From: Actinacidiphila alni
Lineage (GTDB): Bacteria; Actinomycetota; Actinomycetes; Streptomycetales; Streptomycetaceae
Assembly (NCBI RefSeq): GCF_900112845.1
Contig: NZ_FONG01000009.1
Location: 124,001 to 188,000 of the forward strand
Length of the DNA stretch: 64,000 nucleotides
Reading direction: 5' to 3'
Below the pieces are notes generated by a model that was given only the letters and a program-made list of their open reading frames with translations, was not told where the DNA came from and searched no databases. The position numbers and the translations under genes were made by a program. This document shows, piece by piece, positions 18,043 through 28,438 of this stretch (its first letter is position 1; the number at the start of each line of letters is the position of its first letter).

Positions 18043-18828
18043 TCACTGGTCGCGGAAGCGCACGATCCTGACGAATTCCTCCGCGTCCAGCGCGGCGCCG
18101 CCCACCAGGGCGCCGTCCACGTCCGGCTGCGCCATGATCGCGGCGACGTTCCCGGACTTCACCGAGCCGCCGTACTGGATCCGCACCGCGTCGGCCAGCT
18201 CCTGGTCGTACAGCTCGGCCAGCCGGCCGCGGATCGCCCCGCAGACCTCCTGGGCGTCCTCGGGCGTGGCCACCTCGCCGGTGCCGATCGCCCAGACCGG
18301 CTCGTAGGCGATCACGATGGTGGCGGCCTGCTCGGCGGTGATGTCCTTGAGGGCGCCGTCGAGCTGCGCGAGGGTGTACGGGACCTGCTCGCCGGCCTTG
18401 CGGATGTCCAGGCCCTCGCCGACGCACAGGATCGGGGTGAGGCCGTGCCGGTAGGCGGCCTTGACCTTGGCGTTGACGACCGCCTCGTCCTCGCCGTGGT
18501 ACTGACGGCGCTCGGAGTGGCCGATCGCCACGTAGGCGCACTTCAGCTTGGACAGCATCGAGCCGGAGATCTCGCCGGTGTAGGCGCCGGAGTCCTGCGC
18601 GGACAGGTCCTGGGCGCCGTACTTGATCTTCAGCTTGTCGCCGTCGACCAGCGTCTGCACGGACCGCAGGTCGGTGTACGGCACCAGGACGGCGACCTCG
18701 ACCGCGTCGTAGTCCTTGTCGGTGAGCGCGAAGGCGAGCTTCTGGACGTGCGCGATGGCCTCGAGGTGGTTGAGGTTCATCTTCCAGTTGCCCGCCATCA
18801 GCGGGGTGCGGGTGCTCTGCTCGGTCAT
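18043..18828 (-). CDS. tpiA: Triosephosphate isomerase
   Basis: Interconverts dihydroxyacetone-P and glyceraldehyde-3-P. In the 261-aa TIM barrel the catalytic residues are all visible: Lys in GNWKMN, His in AIGHSERR, Glu in [11 protein letters not shown], and the phosphate loop YGGSVKSGN. The frame stays open far upstream into pgk, but ATG 18828 gives the family N-terminus and starts four bases after the pgk stop, consistent with translational coupling in the pgk-tpiA unit. Confidence 0.96.
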   Translation of the reverse strand: MTEQSTRTPLMAGNWKMNLNHLEAIAHVQKLAFALTDKDYDAVEVAVLVPYTDLRSVQTLVDGDKLKIKYGAQDLSAQDSGAYTGEISGSMLSKLKCAYVAIGHSERRQYHGEDEAVVNAKVKAAYRHGLTPILCVGEGLDIRKAGEQVPYTLAQLDGALKDITAEQAATIVIAYEPVWAIGTGEVATPEDAQEVCGAIRGRLAELYDQELADAVRIQYGGSVKSGNVAAIMAQPDVDGALVGGAALDAEEFVRIVRFRDQ

Positions 18829-18832
18829 CGGA

Positions 18833-20047
18833 TCAGCCCTCCAGGGCCGCAAGGCCGGGGAGGGTCTTGCCCTCCAGGTATTCGAGGCTCGCGCCGCCGC
18901 CGGTGGAAATGTGGCCGAAAGCGTTCTCGTCGAAGCCCAGGATGCGGACGGCCGCGGCCGAGTCGCCGCCGCCGACCACGCTGAAGGCGTCGGAGTCGAG
19001 CAGCGCCTGCGCGACGGCGCGGGTGCCGTCGGCGAAGTCCGGGTGCTCGAAGACACCCATCGGGCCGTTCCAGAAGATGGTCGCGGTGTCGGCGAGCTTG
19101 GCCGCGAACAGCTTGCGGGACTCCGGGCCGATGTCCAGGCCGATCAGGTCGGCGGGGATCGCGTCCACGGCCGCGTTGACCGGCGAGGACGGCGCCTTCG
19201 TCTTGAGGTCGGGGAACTCGGTGGCGCCGACGACGTCGACCGGCAGCACGAATTCCACGCCCTTGGCCTTGGCGCGCTCCAGGTAGTCGAGCACCACCGG
19301 GATCTGGTCCTCCTGGAGCAGGCTCTTGCCGACCTCGTGGCCCTGGGCCTTGAGGAAGGTGAAGACCATGCCGCCGCCGACCAGGATGCGGTCGGCCTTG
19401 TCCAGCAGGTGGTCGATCACGCCGAGCTTGTCGGAGACCTTGGATCCGCCGAGCACCACCGCGTAGGGGCGCGAGACGTCCTCGGTGAGCTTCTTCAGGA
19501 CGCCGACCTCGGTGGCGATCAGGCCGCCGGCGGCGTGCGGGAGGCGGGCCGGCAGGTCGTACACCGAGGCGTGCTTGCGGTGCACGGCGCCGAAGCCGTC
19601 GCCGACGTAGGTGTCGGCCAGTTCGGCGAGGCGGTCCGCGAAAGCGCCGCGCTCGGCGTCGTCCTTGGCCGTCTCGCCGGCGTTGAAGCGCAGGTTCTCC
19701 AGCAGCGCGACCTGCCCGTCGGCCAGGCCCGCCACGGTGGCGGTGGCGCTGTCGCCGACGGTGTCGGTCGCGAAGGTGACGTCCTTGCCGAGCAGCTCAC
19801 CGAGCCGCTTGGCCACCGGGGCGAGCGAGAACTGCGGGTCGGGCTCGCCCTTGGGGCGGCCGAGGTGCGAGGCCACGATCACCTTGGCGCCGGCCTCGGC
19901 GAGCTTGCTGACGGTGGGGACGGCGGCCCGGATCCGGCCGTCGTCGGTGATGGTGTCCCCGGAGAGCGGGACATTGAGGTCGGCGCGGACGAACACCCGC
20001 TTGCCGGCGATCCGCCCCTCGCTGATCAGGTCGTCGATCGTCTTCAT
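18833..20047 (-). CDS. pgk: Phosphoglycerate kinase
   Basis: Makes ATP and 3-phosphoglycerate from 1,3-bisphosphoglycerate. The 404-aa two-domain protein has [14 protein letters not shown] and [12 protein letters not shown] at the N-terminal substrate site, [13 protein letters not shown] at the hinge, and [10 protein letters not shown] plus [11 protein letters not shown] at the nucleotide site. ATG 20047 is preceded by GTAGGAGACC. It lies downstream of gap with a strong hairpin between, and four bases before tpiA. Confidence 0.96.
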   Translation of the reverse strand: MKTIDDLISEGRIAGKRVFVRADLNVPLSGDTITDDGRIRAAVPTVSKLAEAGAKVIVASHLGRPKGEPDPQFSLAPVAKRLGELLGKDVTFATDTVGDSATATVAGLADGQVALLENLRFNAGETAKDDAERGAFADRLAELADTYVGDGFGAVHRKHASVYDLPARLPHAAGGLIATEVGVLKKLTEDVSRPYAVVLGGSKVSDKLGVIDHLLDKADRILVGGGMVFTFLKAQGHEVGKSLLQEDQIPVVLDYLERAKAKGVEFVLPVDVVGATEFPDLKTKAPSSPVNAAVDAIPADLIGLDIGPESRKLFAAKLADTATIFWNGPMGVFEHPDFADGTRAVAQALLDSDAFSVVGGGDSAAAVRILGFDENAFGHISTGGGASLEYLEGKTLPGLAALEG

Positions 20048-20125
20048 CTGTACGGTCTCCTACGGGTACTGCGGCGGGTACTGAGAGCCACGGAAGGGCG
20101 CCGGAGGCGCCGGAGAGCGCGGGCA

Positions 20126-20177
20126 AGGGACAGGGTCCGGACCGGCGCGTCGTCGCGCCCGTCCGGACCCTGTCCCT
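20126..20177 (-). terminator. Strong hairpin between gap and pgk
   Basis: A 17-base perfect outer stem (20126-20142 with 20161-20177) continues, after one mismatch, into six more pairs closed by a four-base loop. It lies after the gap stop and before pgk in the same direction. It could end most gap transcripts or act as a partial terminator that sets the ratio of gap to pgk-tpiA mRNA. Confidence 0.75.
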
Positions 20178-20208
20178 CACATCGCTGTGTGCGTCGGCCG
20201 CTGGGCCG

Positions 20209-21288
<1,080 letters not shown>

Positions 21289-21401
21289 CTACCCGGCCCG
21301 GGCCCGGGAGGTGACATCGGGCCGCGCGCCCGGCCGACCGGCCGCGCCCCGCCGGGGACGCGTCCGCTCCGTCCGCCCGGCGGGTGCCCGCGGTGCGCCC
21401 C

Positions 21402-22379
21402 TCAGCCGACCATTTCGTCGGTGAGATTGGCGTCGGTGCCGGGAAGGCCCAGGTCGGAGGCGCGCTTGTCGGCCATCGCCAGCAGCCGGCGGATCCGGCC
21501 GGCCACCGCGTCCTTGGTCAGCGGCGGCTCGGCGAGCGAGCCCAGCTCCTCCAGTGACGCCTGCTTGTGGTCCATCCGAAGCTGCCCGGCCGCCGCCAGA
21601 TGTTCGGGTACGTCGTCGCCGAGGATCTCCAGCGCGCGCTGCACGCGGGCGCCGGCCGCCACCGCGGCCCGGGCGGACCTGCGCAGATTGGCGTCGTCGA
21701 AGTTGGCGAGCCGGTTGGCGGTGGCCCGCACCTCGCGCCGCATCCGGCGCTCCTCCCAGGCCAGCACCGAGTCGTGGGCGCCGAGCCGGGTCAGCAGCGC
21801 GCCGATCGCGTCGCCGTCGCGTACGACGACCCGGTCCACATTGCGGACCTCGCGGGCCTTGGCGGGGATCTGCAGCCGGCGGGCCGCGCCGACCAGGGCG
21901 AGCGCGGCCTCGGGTCCCGGGCAGGTGACCTCCAGCGAGGAGGAGCGGCCGGGCTCGGTGAGCGAGCCGTGGGCGAGGAAGGCGCCGCGCCAGGCCGCCT
22001 CGGCGTCGCAGGTGGCGCCGGAGACGACCTGCGGGGGCAGGCCGCGGATCGGCCGGCCGCGGCCGTCCACCAGACCGGTCTGCCGGGCGAGCTGGTCGCC
22101 GCCCGCGACGACCCGGACCACGTACCGGCTGCCGCGGCGCAGCCCGCCGGGGGCCATCACCACCAGGTCGGAGGCGTGCCCGAAGATCTCCAGGATGTCC
22201 TTGCGCAGCCGGCGCGCCGCGATCCCGGTGTCCAGCTCCGCCTCGATCACGATCCGGCCGCTCACCAGGTGCAGCCCGCCCGCGAACCGCAGGATCGACG
22301 AGACCTCCGCCTTCCGGCAGCAGGTCCGGGTGACGGGAAGCCGGGAGATCTCGTCCTTCACCGCTGCCGTCATCGCCAT
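21402..22379 (-). CDS. whiA: DNA-binding sporulation regulator WhiA
   Basis: WhiA works with WhiB to switch on aerial-hypha septation and sporulation genes in Streptomyces; related proteins exist in Firmicutes. The 325-aa protein has the LAGLIDADG-like N-terminal domain ([25 protein letters not shown] and [24 protein letters not shown]) and a C-terminal HTH ([28 protein letters not shown]). The start overlaps the yvcK end by ten bases. It is the last gene of the uvrC-rapZ-yvcK-whiA operon. An ATG two codons in is an alternative start. Confidence 0.95.
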   Translation of the reverse strand: MAMTAAVKDEISRLPVTRTCCRKAEVSSILRFAGGLHLVSGRIVIEAELDTGIAARRLRKDILEIFGHASDLVVMAPGGLRRGSRYVVRVVAGGDQLARQTGLVDGRGRPIRGLPPQVVSGATCDAEAAWRGAFLAHGSLTEPGRSSSLEVTCPGPEAALALVGAARRLQIPAKAREVRNVDRVVVRDGDAIGALLTRLGAHDSVLAWEERRMRREVRATANRLANFDDANLRRSARAAVAAGARVQRALEILGDDVPEHLAAAGQLRMDHKQASLEELGSLAEPPLTKDAVAGRIRRLLAMADKRASDLGLPGTDANLTDEMVG

Positions 22380-23374
22380 GGGCCGATCCTTCCACGCATA
22401 CGAAAAATCCTGTCATACGCGGCGGCCAACAGCTCCGGGTCGTGCCGCGGCCCGTCGGGGGCGGCGACCGGAGCCAGCTCGACCGTGCCGCCCAAACGCT
22501 GCGCGGCCTCGGAGAGGCTGTCGCGGTCGGGTACGGCGGCCTCGTCGGCGAGAACCACGTCGATGGTGAGTTTAGGGGCGTGTCGGGCCAAAACCTCCAA
22601 GTGACGCTGCGGAGAAAATCCTTCCGTCTCTCCCGGCTGCGGCGCGAGGTTCAGCGTGAGGACCCGTCGGGCCCTGGTGCTCATGACCGCCTCGGCCAGC
22701 TCCGGCACCAGCAGGTGCGGGATCACCGAGGAGAACCAGGAGCCGGGTCCGAGCACCACCCAGTCGGCGTCGAGCACGGCCTGCACGGCCTCCGGCACGG
22801 CGGGCGGATCGACCGGTACGACCTGGACTTCCTGCACTTCACCGGGGGTGAGGGCGACGGTGGCCTGGCCGCGTACGGTGCTGATCTCGTCGGGCAGCGC
22901 CGGGTCGTGGCCGCGGACGATCGCGTGCAGGTCGAGCGGCACCGCGGACATCGGCAGCACCCTGCCGTGGGCGCCCAGCAGCCGCCCGACCCACTCCAGT
23001 GCGGCGACCTCGTCGTTCAGCTGTTCCCACAGCGCGACGATGAGCAGATTGCCGACCGCGTGGCCGTGCAGATCACCCTCGCTGGTGAAGCGGTGCTGGA
23101 CCACTCGGGCCCATGTCCGCCCCCATTCGTCGTCCCCGCACAGCGCGGCGAGCGCCTTGCGCAGGTCGCCGGGCGGCAGGACGCCCATCTCCTGCCGCAG
23201 CCGTCCGCTGGAGCCGCCGTCGTCCGCGACGGTGACCACCGCGGTCAGGTCGCCGGTGATCCGGCGCAGTGCGGCGAGCGAGGCGGCCAGGCCGTGCCCG
23301 CCGCCGAGGGCGACCACCTTGGGCGGCACCCCGGCGCGGCGGTCCGGACTCCGGCGCCGCCGCCGACCCGTCAT
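22370..23374 (-). CDS. yvcK: YvcK/CofD-like protein (UDP-GlcNAc-binding gluconeogenesis factor family)
   Basis: A 334-aa member of the CofD-like family. In Bacillus and mycobacteria it affects cell-wall precursor supply and binds UDP-sugars. The binding loop [18 protein letters not shown] and [32 protein letters not shown] are strong signatures, as is [19 protein letters not shown]. The N-terminus is a very basic stretch ([12 protein letters not shown]). A GTG two codons upstream (23380) overlaps the rapZ stop by four bases and may be the true coupled start. Placement between rapZ and whiA is the usual actinobacterial and Firmicute order. Confidence 0.92.
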   Translation of the reverse strand: MTGRRRRRSPDRRAGVPPKVVALGGGHGLAASLAALRRITGDLTAVVTVADDGGSSGRLRQEMGVLPPGDLRKALAALCGDDEWGRTWARVVQHRFTSEGDLHGHAVGNLLIVALWEQLNDEVAALEWVGRLLGAHGRVLPMSAVPLDLHAIVRGHDPALPDEISTVRGQATVALTPGEVQEVQVVPVDPPAVPEAVQAVLDADWVVLGPGSWFSSVIPHLLVPELAEAVMSTRARRVLTLNLAPQPGETEGFSPQRHLEVLARHAPKLTIDVVLADEAAVPDRDSLSEAAQRLGGTVELAPVAAPDGPRHDPELLAAAYDRIFRMRGRIGPWR

Positions 23375-23376
23375 GA

Positions 23377-24303
23377 TCACTCGCGCCCCATGTCCCTGTG
23401 CACCGTCACGGTCTCCACCCCATCCGCGGCCAGCCGCGCCGCCAGCCGTTCCGACATCGCCACGCTGCGGTGCTTGCCGCCCGTGCAGCCGACCGCGATC
23501 GTCACGTACCGCTTGCCCTCCCGGCGGTAACCGGCGGCGATGATGTGCAGCAGCTCGGCGTACCGGTCGAGGAACTCCTTGGCGCCGGGCTGGTTGAACA
23601 CATACTGCGCCACCTCGTCGTTGAGCCCGGTGAAGGGGCGCAGTTCCGGCACCCAGTGCGGGTTGGGCAGGAAGCGGCAGTCCACCACCAGGTCGGCGTC
23701 GACGGGCAGGCCGTACTTGAAGCCGAACGACATGACGGTGGCCCGGAGTTCCGGCTCCTCCTCGCCGGCGAACTGCGCGTCCAGCTTGGCGCGCAGTTCG
23801 TGCACGTTGAGGCTGGAGGTGTCGATCACCAGGTCGGCGTCGCCGCGCAGTTCGCGCAGCAGGTCGCGCTCGGCCGCGATGCCGTCGACGATCCGGCCTG
23901 AACCCTGCAGCGGGTGCGGGCGGCGCACCGACTCGAAGCGGCGCACCAGCGCCTCGTCGGACGCCTCCAGGTAGATGATCCGGCGCTTGACGCTGCGGGT
24001 GGCGAGGTCCGCGAGGGACTCGCGCAGATTGTCGAAGAACTGCCGGCCGCGGACGTCCACGACCACCGCGATCCGGGCGACATTGCCCTGCGAGCGGGCG
24101 CCGAGGTCCACCATCGTGGGGATCAGCGCGGGCGGCAGATTGTCGACCACGAACCAGCCGAGGTCCTCAAGACACTTGGCCGCGGTGCTGCGGCCCGCTC
24201 CGGACATGCCGGAGATGATCACCAGTTCGGGGATGGCCTCGACGGCCTCCCCCGCTCCGCCGGAAGTCACGTGCTTTCCGTCCTGTTCGTCCTGCTCGCT
24301 CAT
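23377..24303 (-). CDS. rapZ: RNase adapter / nucleotide-binding protein RapZ (YvcJ family)
   Basis: A P-loop protein of 308 aa. In Escherichia coli RapZ delivers the sRNA GlmZ to RNase E and senses glucosamine-6-P; the streptomycete role is unknown. The P-loop reads [10 protein letters not shown], with Arg where the usual Walker lysine stands. Other markers are [13 protein letters not shown], the [27 protein letters not shown] block split around the Asp, and the C-terminal [13 protein letters not shown]. Its ATG overlaps the uvrC stop (ATGA). Confidence 0.93.
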   Translation of the reverse strand: MSEQDEQDGKHVTSGGAGEAVEAIPELVIISGMSGAGRSTAAKCLEDLGWFVVDNLPPALIPTMVDLGARSQGNVARIAVVVDVRGRQFFDNLRESLADLATRSVKRRIIYLEASDEALVRRFESVRRPHPLQGSGRIVDGIAAERDLLRELRGDADLVIDTSSLNVHELRAKLDAQFAGEEEPELRATVMSFGFKYGLPVDADLVVDCRFLPNPHWVPELRPFTGLNDEVAQYVFNQPGAKEFLDRYAELLHIIAAGYRREGKRYVTIAVGCTGGKHRSVAMSERLAARLAADGVETVTVHRDMGRE

Positions 24304-26387
24304 GTGCTCTGCCCCCGATGGTCGGACGGCTCCGCCCCGGGCGGGACGCCGTCGTCAGCTTCGATGATCTCTCCGGTCGCGGTGTTCACCGCGGGTGCGG
24401 CCGGAGCCGCGGCTGCCAGGGTCGCGGCGACCGTCTCCGCCGTACGGCGGCCGATCCCCGGGACCTCGCAGATCTCCTCGATCGTCGCCGAGCGCAGCCG
24501 CTTCAGCGAGCCGAAGTGTTTCAGCAGGGCCTGCCTGCGGGTCTCGCCGAGCCCCGGTACGGAGTCCAGCGCGCCCGCCTTCATCGACTTGGAGCGCTTG
24601 CTGCGCTGGTAGGAGATCGCGAACCGGTGCGCCTCATCGCGGACCCGCTGGAGCAGGTACAGGCCCTCGCTGGACCGCGGCAGGATCACCGGGTCGTCGT
24701 CGCCGGGCAGCCACACCTCTTCGAGGCGCTTGGCGAGGCCGCACACGGCGACGTCGTCTATGCCCAGCTCCGCGAGCGCCTTCTGGGCCGCGGCGACCTG
24801 CGGCTGGCCGCCGTCGACCACGACGAGCTGCGGCGGGTAGGCGAATTTGCGCGGCCGTCCGGTGTCGGGGTCGATCGGGCCCGACACCTGCTCCTCGTGG
24901 TCCGCGGTGACCTCGCCGGACTCCAGCGATCGGCCTGCCTCGCCGTCCCATTCGCCGGTCTTCTGCTTCTCCAGCAGATAGCGGCGGAAGCGGCGGGAGA
25001 TCACCTCGTGCATCGACCGGACGTCGTCCTGCCCGGCAAAGGATTTGATCTGGAAGCGGCGGTATTCGCTCTTGCGGGCCAGGCCGTCCTCGAAGACCAC
25101 CATGGACGCGACCACGTCGTCGCCCTGGAGGTGGCTGATGTCGTAGCACTCGATCCGCAGCGGCGCGGTGTCCAGGTCGAGGGCGGCGGCGATCTCCTCC
25201 AGGGCGCGGGAGCGGGTGGTGAGGTCGGAGGCGCGCTTGGTCTTGTGCAGCGCGAGCGCCTGCTGGGCGTTGCGCTGCACGGTGGCCATCAGGTCCTTCT
25301 TGTCGCCGCGCTGCGGGACGCGCAGGCTGACGTGAGAGCCGCGGCGGTCGCTGAGCCACTGCGCGACCGGTTCCGCGGGGGTGGGCAGCGCGGGCACCAG
25401 CACTTCCTTGGGCACACCGCCGCTGCCGCCGGAGTGCTCGGCGTCACCGCTCTCGTCGCCGTACAGCTGCTGGAGCGCGTGCTCGACCAGGCCCGCGGTG
25501 TCGACCGCCTCGACCTTGTCGGTGACCCAGCCGCGCTGGCCGCGGACCCGGCCGCCGCGGACGTGGAAGATCTGCACGGCCGCTTCCAGCTCGTCCTCGG
25601 CGACCGCGATCAGGTCGGCGTCGGTGGCGTCGGCGAGCACCACCGCGTTCTTCTCCATCGCGCGGCGCAGCGCCTCCAGGTCGTCCCGCAGCCGGGCGGC
25701 CTGTTCGTACTCCATCGCGCTCGCCGCGTCCTTCATCCGCTGCTCCAGGCGGCGCAGATAGGTGCCGGCGTGACCGGCCATGAAGTCGCAGAATTCCTCG
25801 GCCAGTTCGCGGTGCTCGTCGGCGCTGATCCGGCCGACGCAGGGCGCGGAGCACTTGCCGATGTAGCCGAGCAGGCAGGGGCGGCCGATCTGCGCGGAGC
25901 GCTTGAACACCCCGGCGGAGCAGGTGCGGACGGGGAAGACCCGCAGCAGCAGGTCGACGGTCTCGCGGATCGCCCACGCGTGCGCGTACGGGCCGAAGTA
26001 GCGCACGCCCTTGCGCTTGGGACCGCGCATCACCTGGACCCGCGGGAATTCCTCGTTCATCGTCACGGCGAGCGACGGATAGCTCTTGTCGTCGCGGTAC
26101 TTGACGTTGAACCGCGGGTCGAACTCCTTGATCCAGGAGTATTCGAGCTGCAGCGCCTCCACCTCGGTGGAGACCACCGTCCACTCGACGGAGGCGGCGG
26201 TGGTCACCATCGTGGCGGTCCGCTGGTGCAGGTTGGTGATGTCCTGGAAGTACGAGGACAGGCGCTGGCGCAGGCTTTTCGCCTTGCCGACGTAGATCAC
26301 CCGACGGTGTTCGTCCCGGAATTTGTAGACCCCGGGAGAGTCGGGGATCTGGCCCGGCTTCGGTCGATAGCTGCTGGGGTCCGCCAT
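24300..26387 (-). CDS. uvrC: Excinuclease ABC subunit C
   Basis: Makes the 3' and 5' incisions in nucleotide excision repair after UvrAB marks damage. The 695-aa protein has an N-terminal GIY-YIG nuclease ([10 protein letters not shown]...[14 protein letters not shown]), a UVR motif near residues 205-240, and an RNase-H-like 5' nuclease ([11 protein letters not shown], then [10 protein letters not shown]). Two C-terminal helix-hairpin-helices follow ([18 protein letters not shown] and [12 protein letters not shown]). The open frame extends to 26489, but ATG 26387 gives the family start. A TAGGGT box lies seven bases before it, suggesting a leaderless, damage-responsive promoter. Confidence 0.95.
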   Translation of the reverse strand: MADPSSYRPKPGQIPDSPGVYKFRDEHRRVIYVGKAKSLRQRLSSYFQDITNLHQRTATMVTTAASVEWTVVSTEVEALQLEYSWIKEFDPRFNVKYRDDKSYPSLAVTMNEEFPRVQVMRGPKRKGVRYFGPYAHAWAIRETVDLLLRVFPVRTCSAGVFKRSAQIGRPCLLGYIGKCSAPCVGRISADEHRELAEEFCDFMAGHAGTYLRRLEQRMKDAASAMEYEQAARLRDDLEALRRAMEKNAVVLADATDADLIAVAEDELEAAVQIFHVRGGRVRGQRGWVTDKVEAVDTAGLVEHALQQLYGDESGDAEHSGGSGGVPKEVLVPALPTPAEPVAQWLSDRRGSHVSLRVPQRGDKKDLMATVQRNAQQALALHKTKRASDLTTRSRALEEIAAALDLDTAPLRIECYDISHLQGDDVVASMVVFEDGLARKSEYRRFQIKSFAGQDDVRSMHEVISRRFRRYLLEKQKTGEWDGEAGRSLESGEVTADHEEQVSGPIDPDTGRPRKFAYPPQLVVVDGGQPQVAAAQKALAELGIDDVAVCGLAKRLEEVWLPGDDDPVILPRSSEGLYLLQRVRDEAHRFAISYQRSKRSKSMKAGALDSVPGLGETRRQALLKHFGSLKRLRSATIEEICEVPGIGRRTAETVAATLAAAAPAAPAVNTATGEIIEADDGVPPGAEPSDHRGQST

Positions 26388-26394
26388 GTCTCCC

Positions 26395-26417
26395 ACCCTA
26401 CTGGCGGGATGCGACAT
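26395..26417 (-). promoter_or_regulatory. Degenerate RecA-NDp-type promoter before uvrC
   Basis: On the minus strand TGTCG sits inside a nine-base element (26417-26409), followed by exactly eight bases and TAGGGT (26400-26395), which is seven bases before the ATG. The core TGTCR, the spacing and the -10 fit TTGTCRGTG-N8-TANNNT; the last three bases of the upstream half do not. Confidence 0.45.
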
Positions 26418-26588
26418 TCCCGCCTGCGGCGCGGACCGGCCGGCGGGCGCGCGGGGACGGGACCACGCGGTCGACGGCTGGGCGGGCAACGGGCGCGCGG
26501 ACGACGGGACGGGCGGGCGAGAAGTGGGGCGGGCGACGGGATGGGCGGGCGACGGGCGGGGTGGGGTGCCGCCCGTCGCCCGCCGGTC

Positions 26589-27491
26589 TCACCGCGCGGC
26601 GGGCACCCGGGCGGTACGCCGGCGCCGCGCCGTCCAGGCGCCCGCCGCCGCGAGGCCCAGCGCCGCCGCGCCCGCGCCCGCCGCGACGGCCGCGGGGTCC
26701 GTGCCGCCGTCCCGCGCCGCCCGCGGACGGAAGCCGCCGCCGGAGCCGTCGCGGTCGTACACGGAGCCCGGCAGCTTGTCCGCGTAGCGGCCGTGCACCT
26801 GCCGCTGGTACGCGGCCACGGTGGCGCCGTGCGCCCCCACCGCCTGCCGCGCCTCGTCGTTCAGCGGCAGGACGCGCCCGGCGCGCAGTGCGTACCAGGC
26901 GTTGATCTGCGGTTCGCGGAAGACGCTGCCGCCGCCGTCGGCCGCCGCGCGGGCCGCGTAGCCGCTCTCGTCGGCGCCCGAGGCGATGTTGACGACCTTC
27001 CAACTGCCGCCGCTGCGCACCGTCCAGACCGAGGCGGTCCTGCCGTCCGCGGCGACGGCCTCGGTGGCCCAGAAGTCGGGCAGCGCGACGGGCGCGGCCG
27101 GATCACCGGAGACGAAGGCCGGGTTGAGGGTGTTCACCTCGACGGTCGGGCCGGTGACATGGGCGCGGTCGGCGGGGCCGGCCGCGGCGGGACGCGCGGC
27201 CGGGCCGACGGCGTCGGGCCGCGCGGCGGGGGCCTTGCCGCCCGACGCCGATGTGCCCGCCGTGCCCGCCGAGTGGGCCGCCTCCGACGCGAAGAACCGT
27301 CCGGCGAGGTCGAGCGCCGCCGGGGAGGAGGCGGCGCCCCGGGCGGTGCTGCCACTGGGGTCGGAGGCGGAGGTACGGGGGTCGGAGACACGGGGTGCGG
27401 CGGGGCCGCTGTCGGCGTGGGCGGCACCGGCCGCGCCGAGCAGGGTGACCGTCAGCGCCGCGGTCGCTGCCGCGGTGAGATACCTGTGCAC
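26589..27491 (-). CDS. Secreted, C-terminally membrane-anchored protein paired with a papain-like protease
   Basis: No family recognised. The 300-aa protein has an N-terminal signal peptide (cleavage near AHA-DSG, about residue 26) and a long disordered Ala/Gly/Pro/Ser region to about residue 110. A compact domain of about 130 residues follows, with KVVNIASGADESGYAARA and PQINAWYALRAGRVLPLNDEARQAV. At the end is a single Ala/Gly-rich transmembrane segment followed by TARRRRTAR, so most of it would face outside. It starts four bases after the stop of the cysteine protease gene, so the two are cotranscribed. It could be an anchor, substrate or regulator of that protease. Confidence 0.68.
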   Translation of the reverse strand: MHRYLTAAATAALTVTLLGAAGAAHADSGPAAPRVSDPRTSASDPSGSTARGAASSPAALDLAGRFFASEAAHSAGTAGTSASGGKAPAARPDAVGPAARPAAAGPADRAHVTGPTVEVNTLNPAFVSGDPAAPVALPDFWATEAVAADGRTASVWTVRSGGSWKVVNIASGADESGYAARAAADGGGSVFREPQINAWYALRAGRVLPLNDEARQAVGAHGATVAAYQRQVHGRYADKLPGSVYDRDGSGGGFRPRAARDGGTDPAAVAAGAGAAALGLAAAGAWTARRRRTARVPAAR

Positions 27492-27495
27492 GGCG

Positions 27496-28095
27496 TCACG
27501 CCCCGATCCGGTAGAGCGAGTGGGTCCAGGAGAAGCTGCCGTTGCTGACGTAGTAGCTGTAGTCGGCCCAGTTGTAGCGGTAGTCCGACGGCCACGGGTC
27601 GCCCCAGTACACCCAGTTGTTCGCAGTGTCGTAGCCGTAGATGACCTCCATGTGGCCGCCGCCGGACGACCACTGGATGCGGGTCTCGACCGGCCGGCCC
27701 GCGTTGATCTCGCTCTGCAGCGTGCCGTAGCCCAGGTAGCCGGTCACATAGCTGCCGGGCGTGATGCCGATGGCGCGGAAGGCGGTCTGCACATTGGCGA
27801 GCGTGGCCTGCGAGTTGGGGCAGGAGGAGCCGGTCGACCGGTTGAACGCCAGGTCGCAGAACTGGTTCTGGGTGTAGCCGTAGCCGTACCAGCTCGCGAT
27901 GGTGTTGCCGCTGCCGGCCCAGCACCAATTGCTCTGCTGCTGTTGCTGCATGGTGATGTCGAGGATGTTCTGGGTGGCGTTGGCGGTGCCCGAGCCGAGG
28001 GCGAGGGCCCACAGGAGGGTGACGCCGAGCGCGGTGACCCTGCGGCGCAGGGACCTGCGGGCGGTACGGGGTACCGCCGCGGATGCTGGGGGCAT
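27496..28095 (-). CDS. Secreted papain-like cysteine protease (C70/C39-like)
   Basis: A 199-aa exported protein. A basic N-terminus (RRSLRRR) and hydrophobic core end at about residue 40 (TANA). The mature domain begins almost immediately with the catalytic block QQQQQSNWCWAGS (Cys58), followed by GGGHMEVIYGYD (His148) and WVYWGDPWP (Asp166): the Cys-His-Asp order and QxxxxxCWA context of AvrRpt2/C39-like papain-fold peptidases. Four further cysteines or hydroxyl-rich loops fit an extracellular enzyme. ATG 28095 is chosen because it starts the signal peptide; the frame remains open to 28476. The downstream partner gene begins four bases later. Confidence 0.82.
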   Translation of the reverse strand: MPPASAAVPRTARRSLRRRVTALGVTLLWALALGSGTANATQNILDITMQQQQQSNWCWAGSGNTIASWYGYGYTQNQFCDLAFNRSTGSSCPNSQATLANVQTAFRAIGITPGSYVTGYLGYGTLQSEINAGRPVETRIQWSSGGGHMEVIYGYDTANNWVYWGDPWPSDYRYNWADYSYYVSNGSFSWTHSLYRIGA

Positions 28096-28438
28096 GGTGT
28101 ACCTCACGAGGGTGGGGGTGGAGGGACGCCCCGAGCATCCCGGGGTTGTCCTGTACGGGTCAACGGGCTTCAATACAGGGGCGAACGCGGTGTGAACGCC
28201 GCGCTCCCGGATGTGAACAGCCGCCGAGGACGAGCAGCTCACCCGCGGCGCGCGGCCCCCGCCCGGCCCCGGCCGCGGTGAACATTCACCCCCGTGCCCC
28301 GGCACGTCCGGCAGGACGCGATCCACCAGGACGCGTCCCGCGAGCAGACGTCCGACAACCCGCGTCCGACGATCCGTATCCGACAATCCGCATCCGACAG
28401 CACGCATCCAGCGGCACGCATCCGGCAGGAGCGAGGAC
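28096..28438. other. 343-bp intergenic region with a tandem-repeat array in its right half
   Basis: No gene is supported. The left 210 bases should hold the protease promoter and show nothing I can name. The right part, 28307-28434, is an array of imperfect 14/15-base repeats (listed separately) that runs into the Shine-Dalgarno of the frameshifted gene at 28439. Confidence 0.6.
28307..28434. repeat. Tandem array of about nine 14/15-bp units
   Basis: Units begin with TCC and read approximately TCCGACAATCCGCA. Six 14-base units run from 28351 to 28434 without interruption. Three more diverged units of 15, 14 and 15 bases precede them from 28307. The two best-conserved neighbours (28365-28392) share 12 of 14 bases. 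The last unit merges into the Shine-Dalgarno (AGGAGCGAGG) of the next gene, so copy-number change could move promoter and start codon relative to each other. Confidence 0.75.

Noticed and set aside
24318-27548. 1076-codon open frame antisense to uvrC and the following gene
   Set aside because: It spans two real opposite-strand genes and their junction, has no recognisable domain and no plausible start signal.
28307-28434. CRISPR array
   Set aside because: Units are 14-15 bases, contiguous and without unique spacers, and no cas genes are present.
28083-28438. Upstream extension of the frame that ends at 29360
   Set aside because: It would translate the 14-bp repeat array; the ATG at 28439 with a Shine-Dalgarno and matching N-terminal protein sequence in the neighbouring frame explains the locus better.
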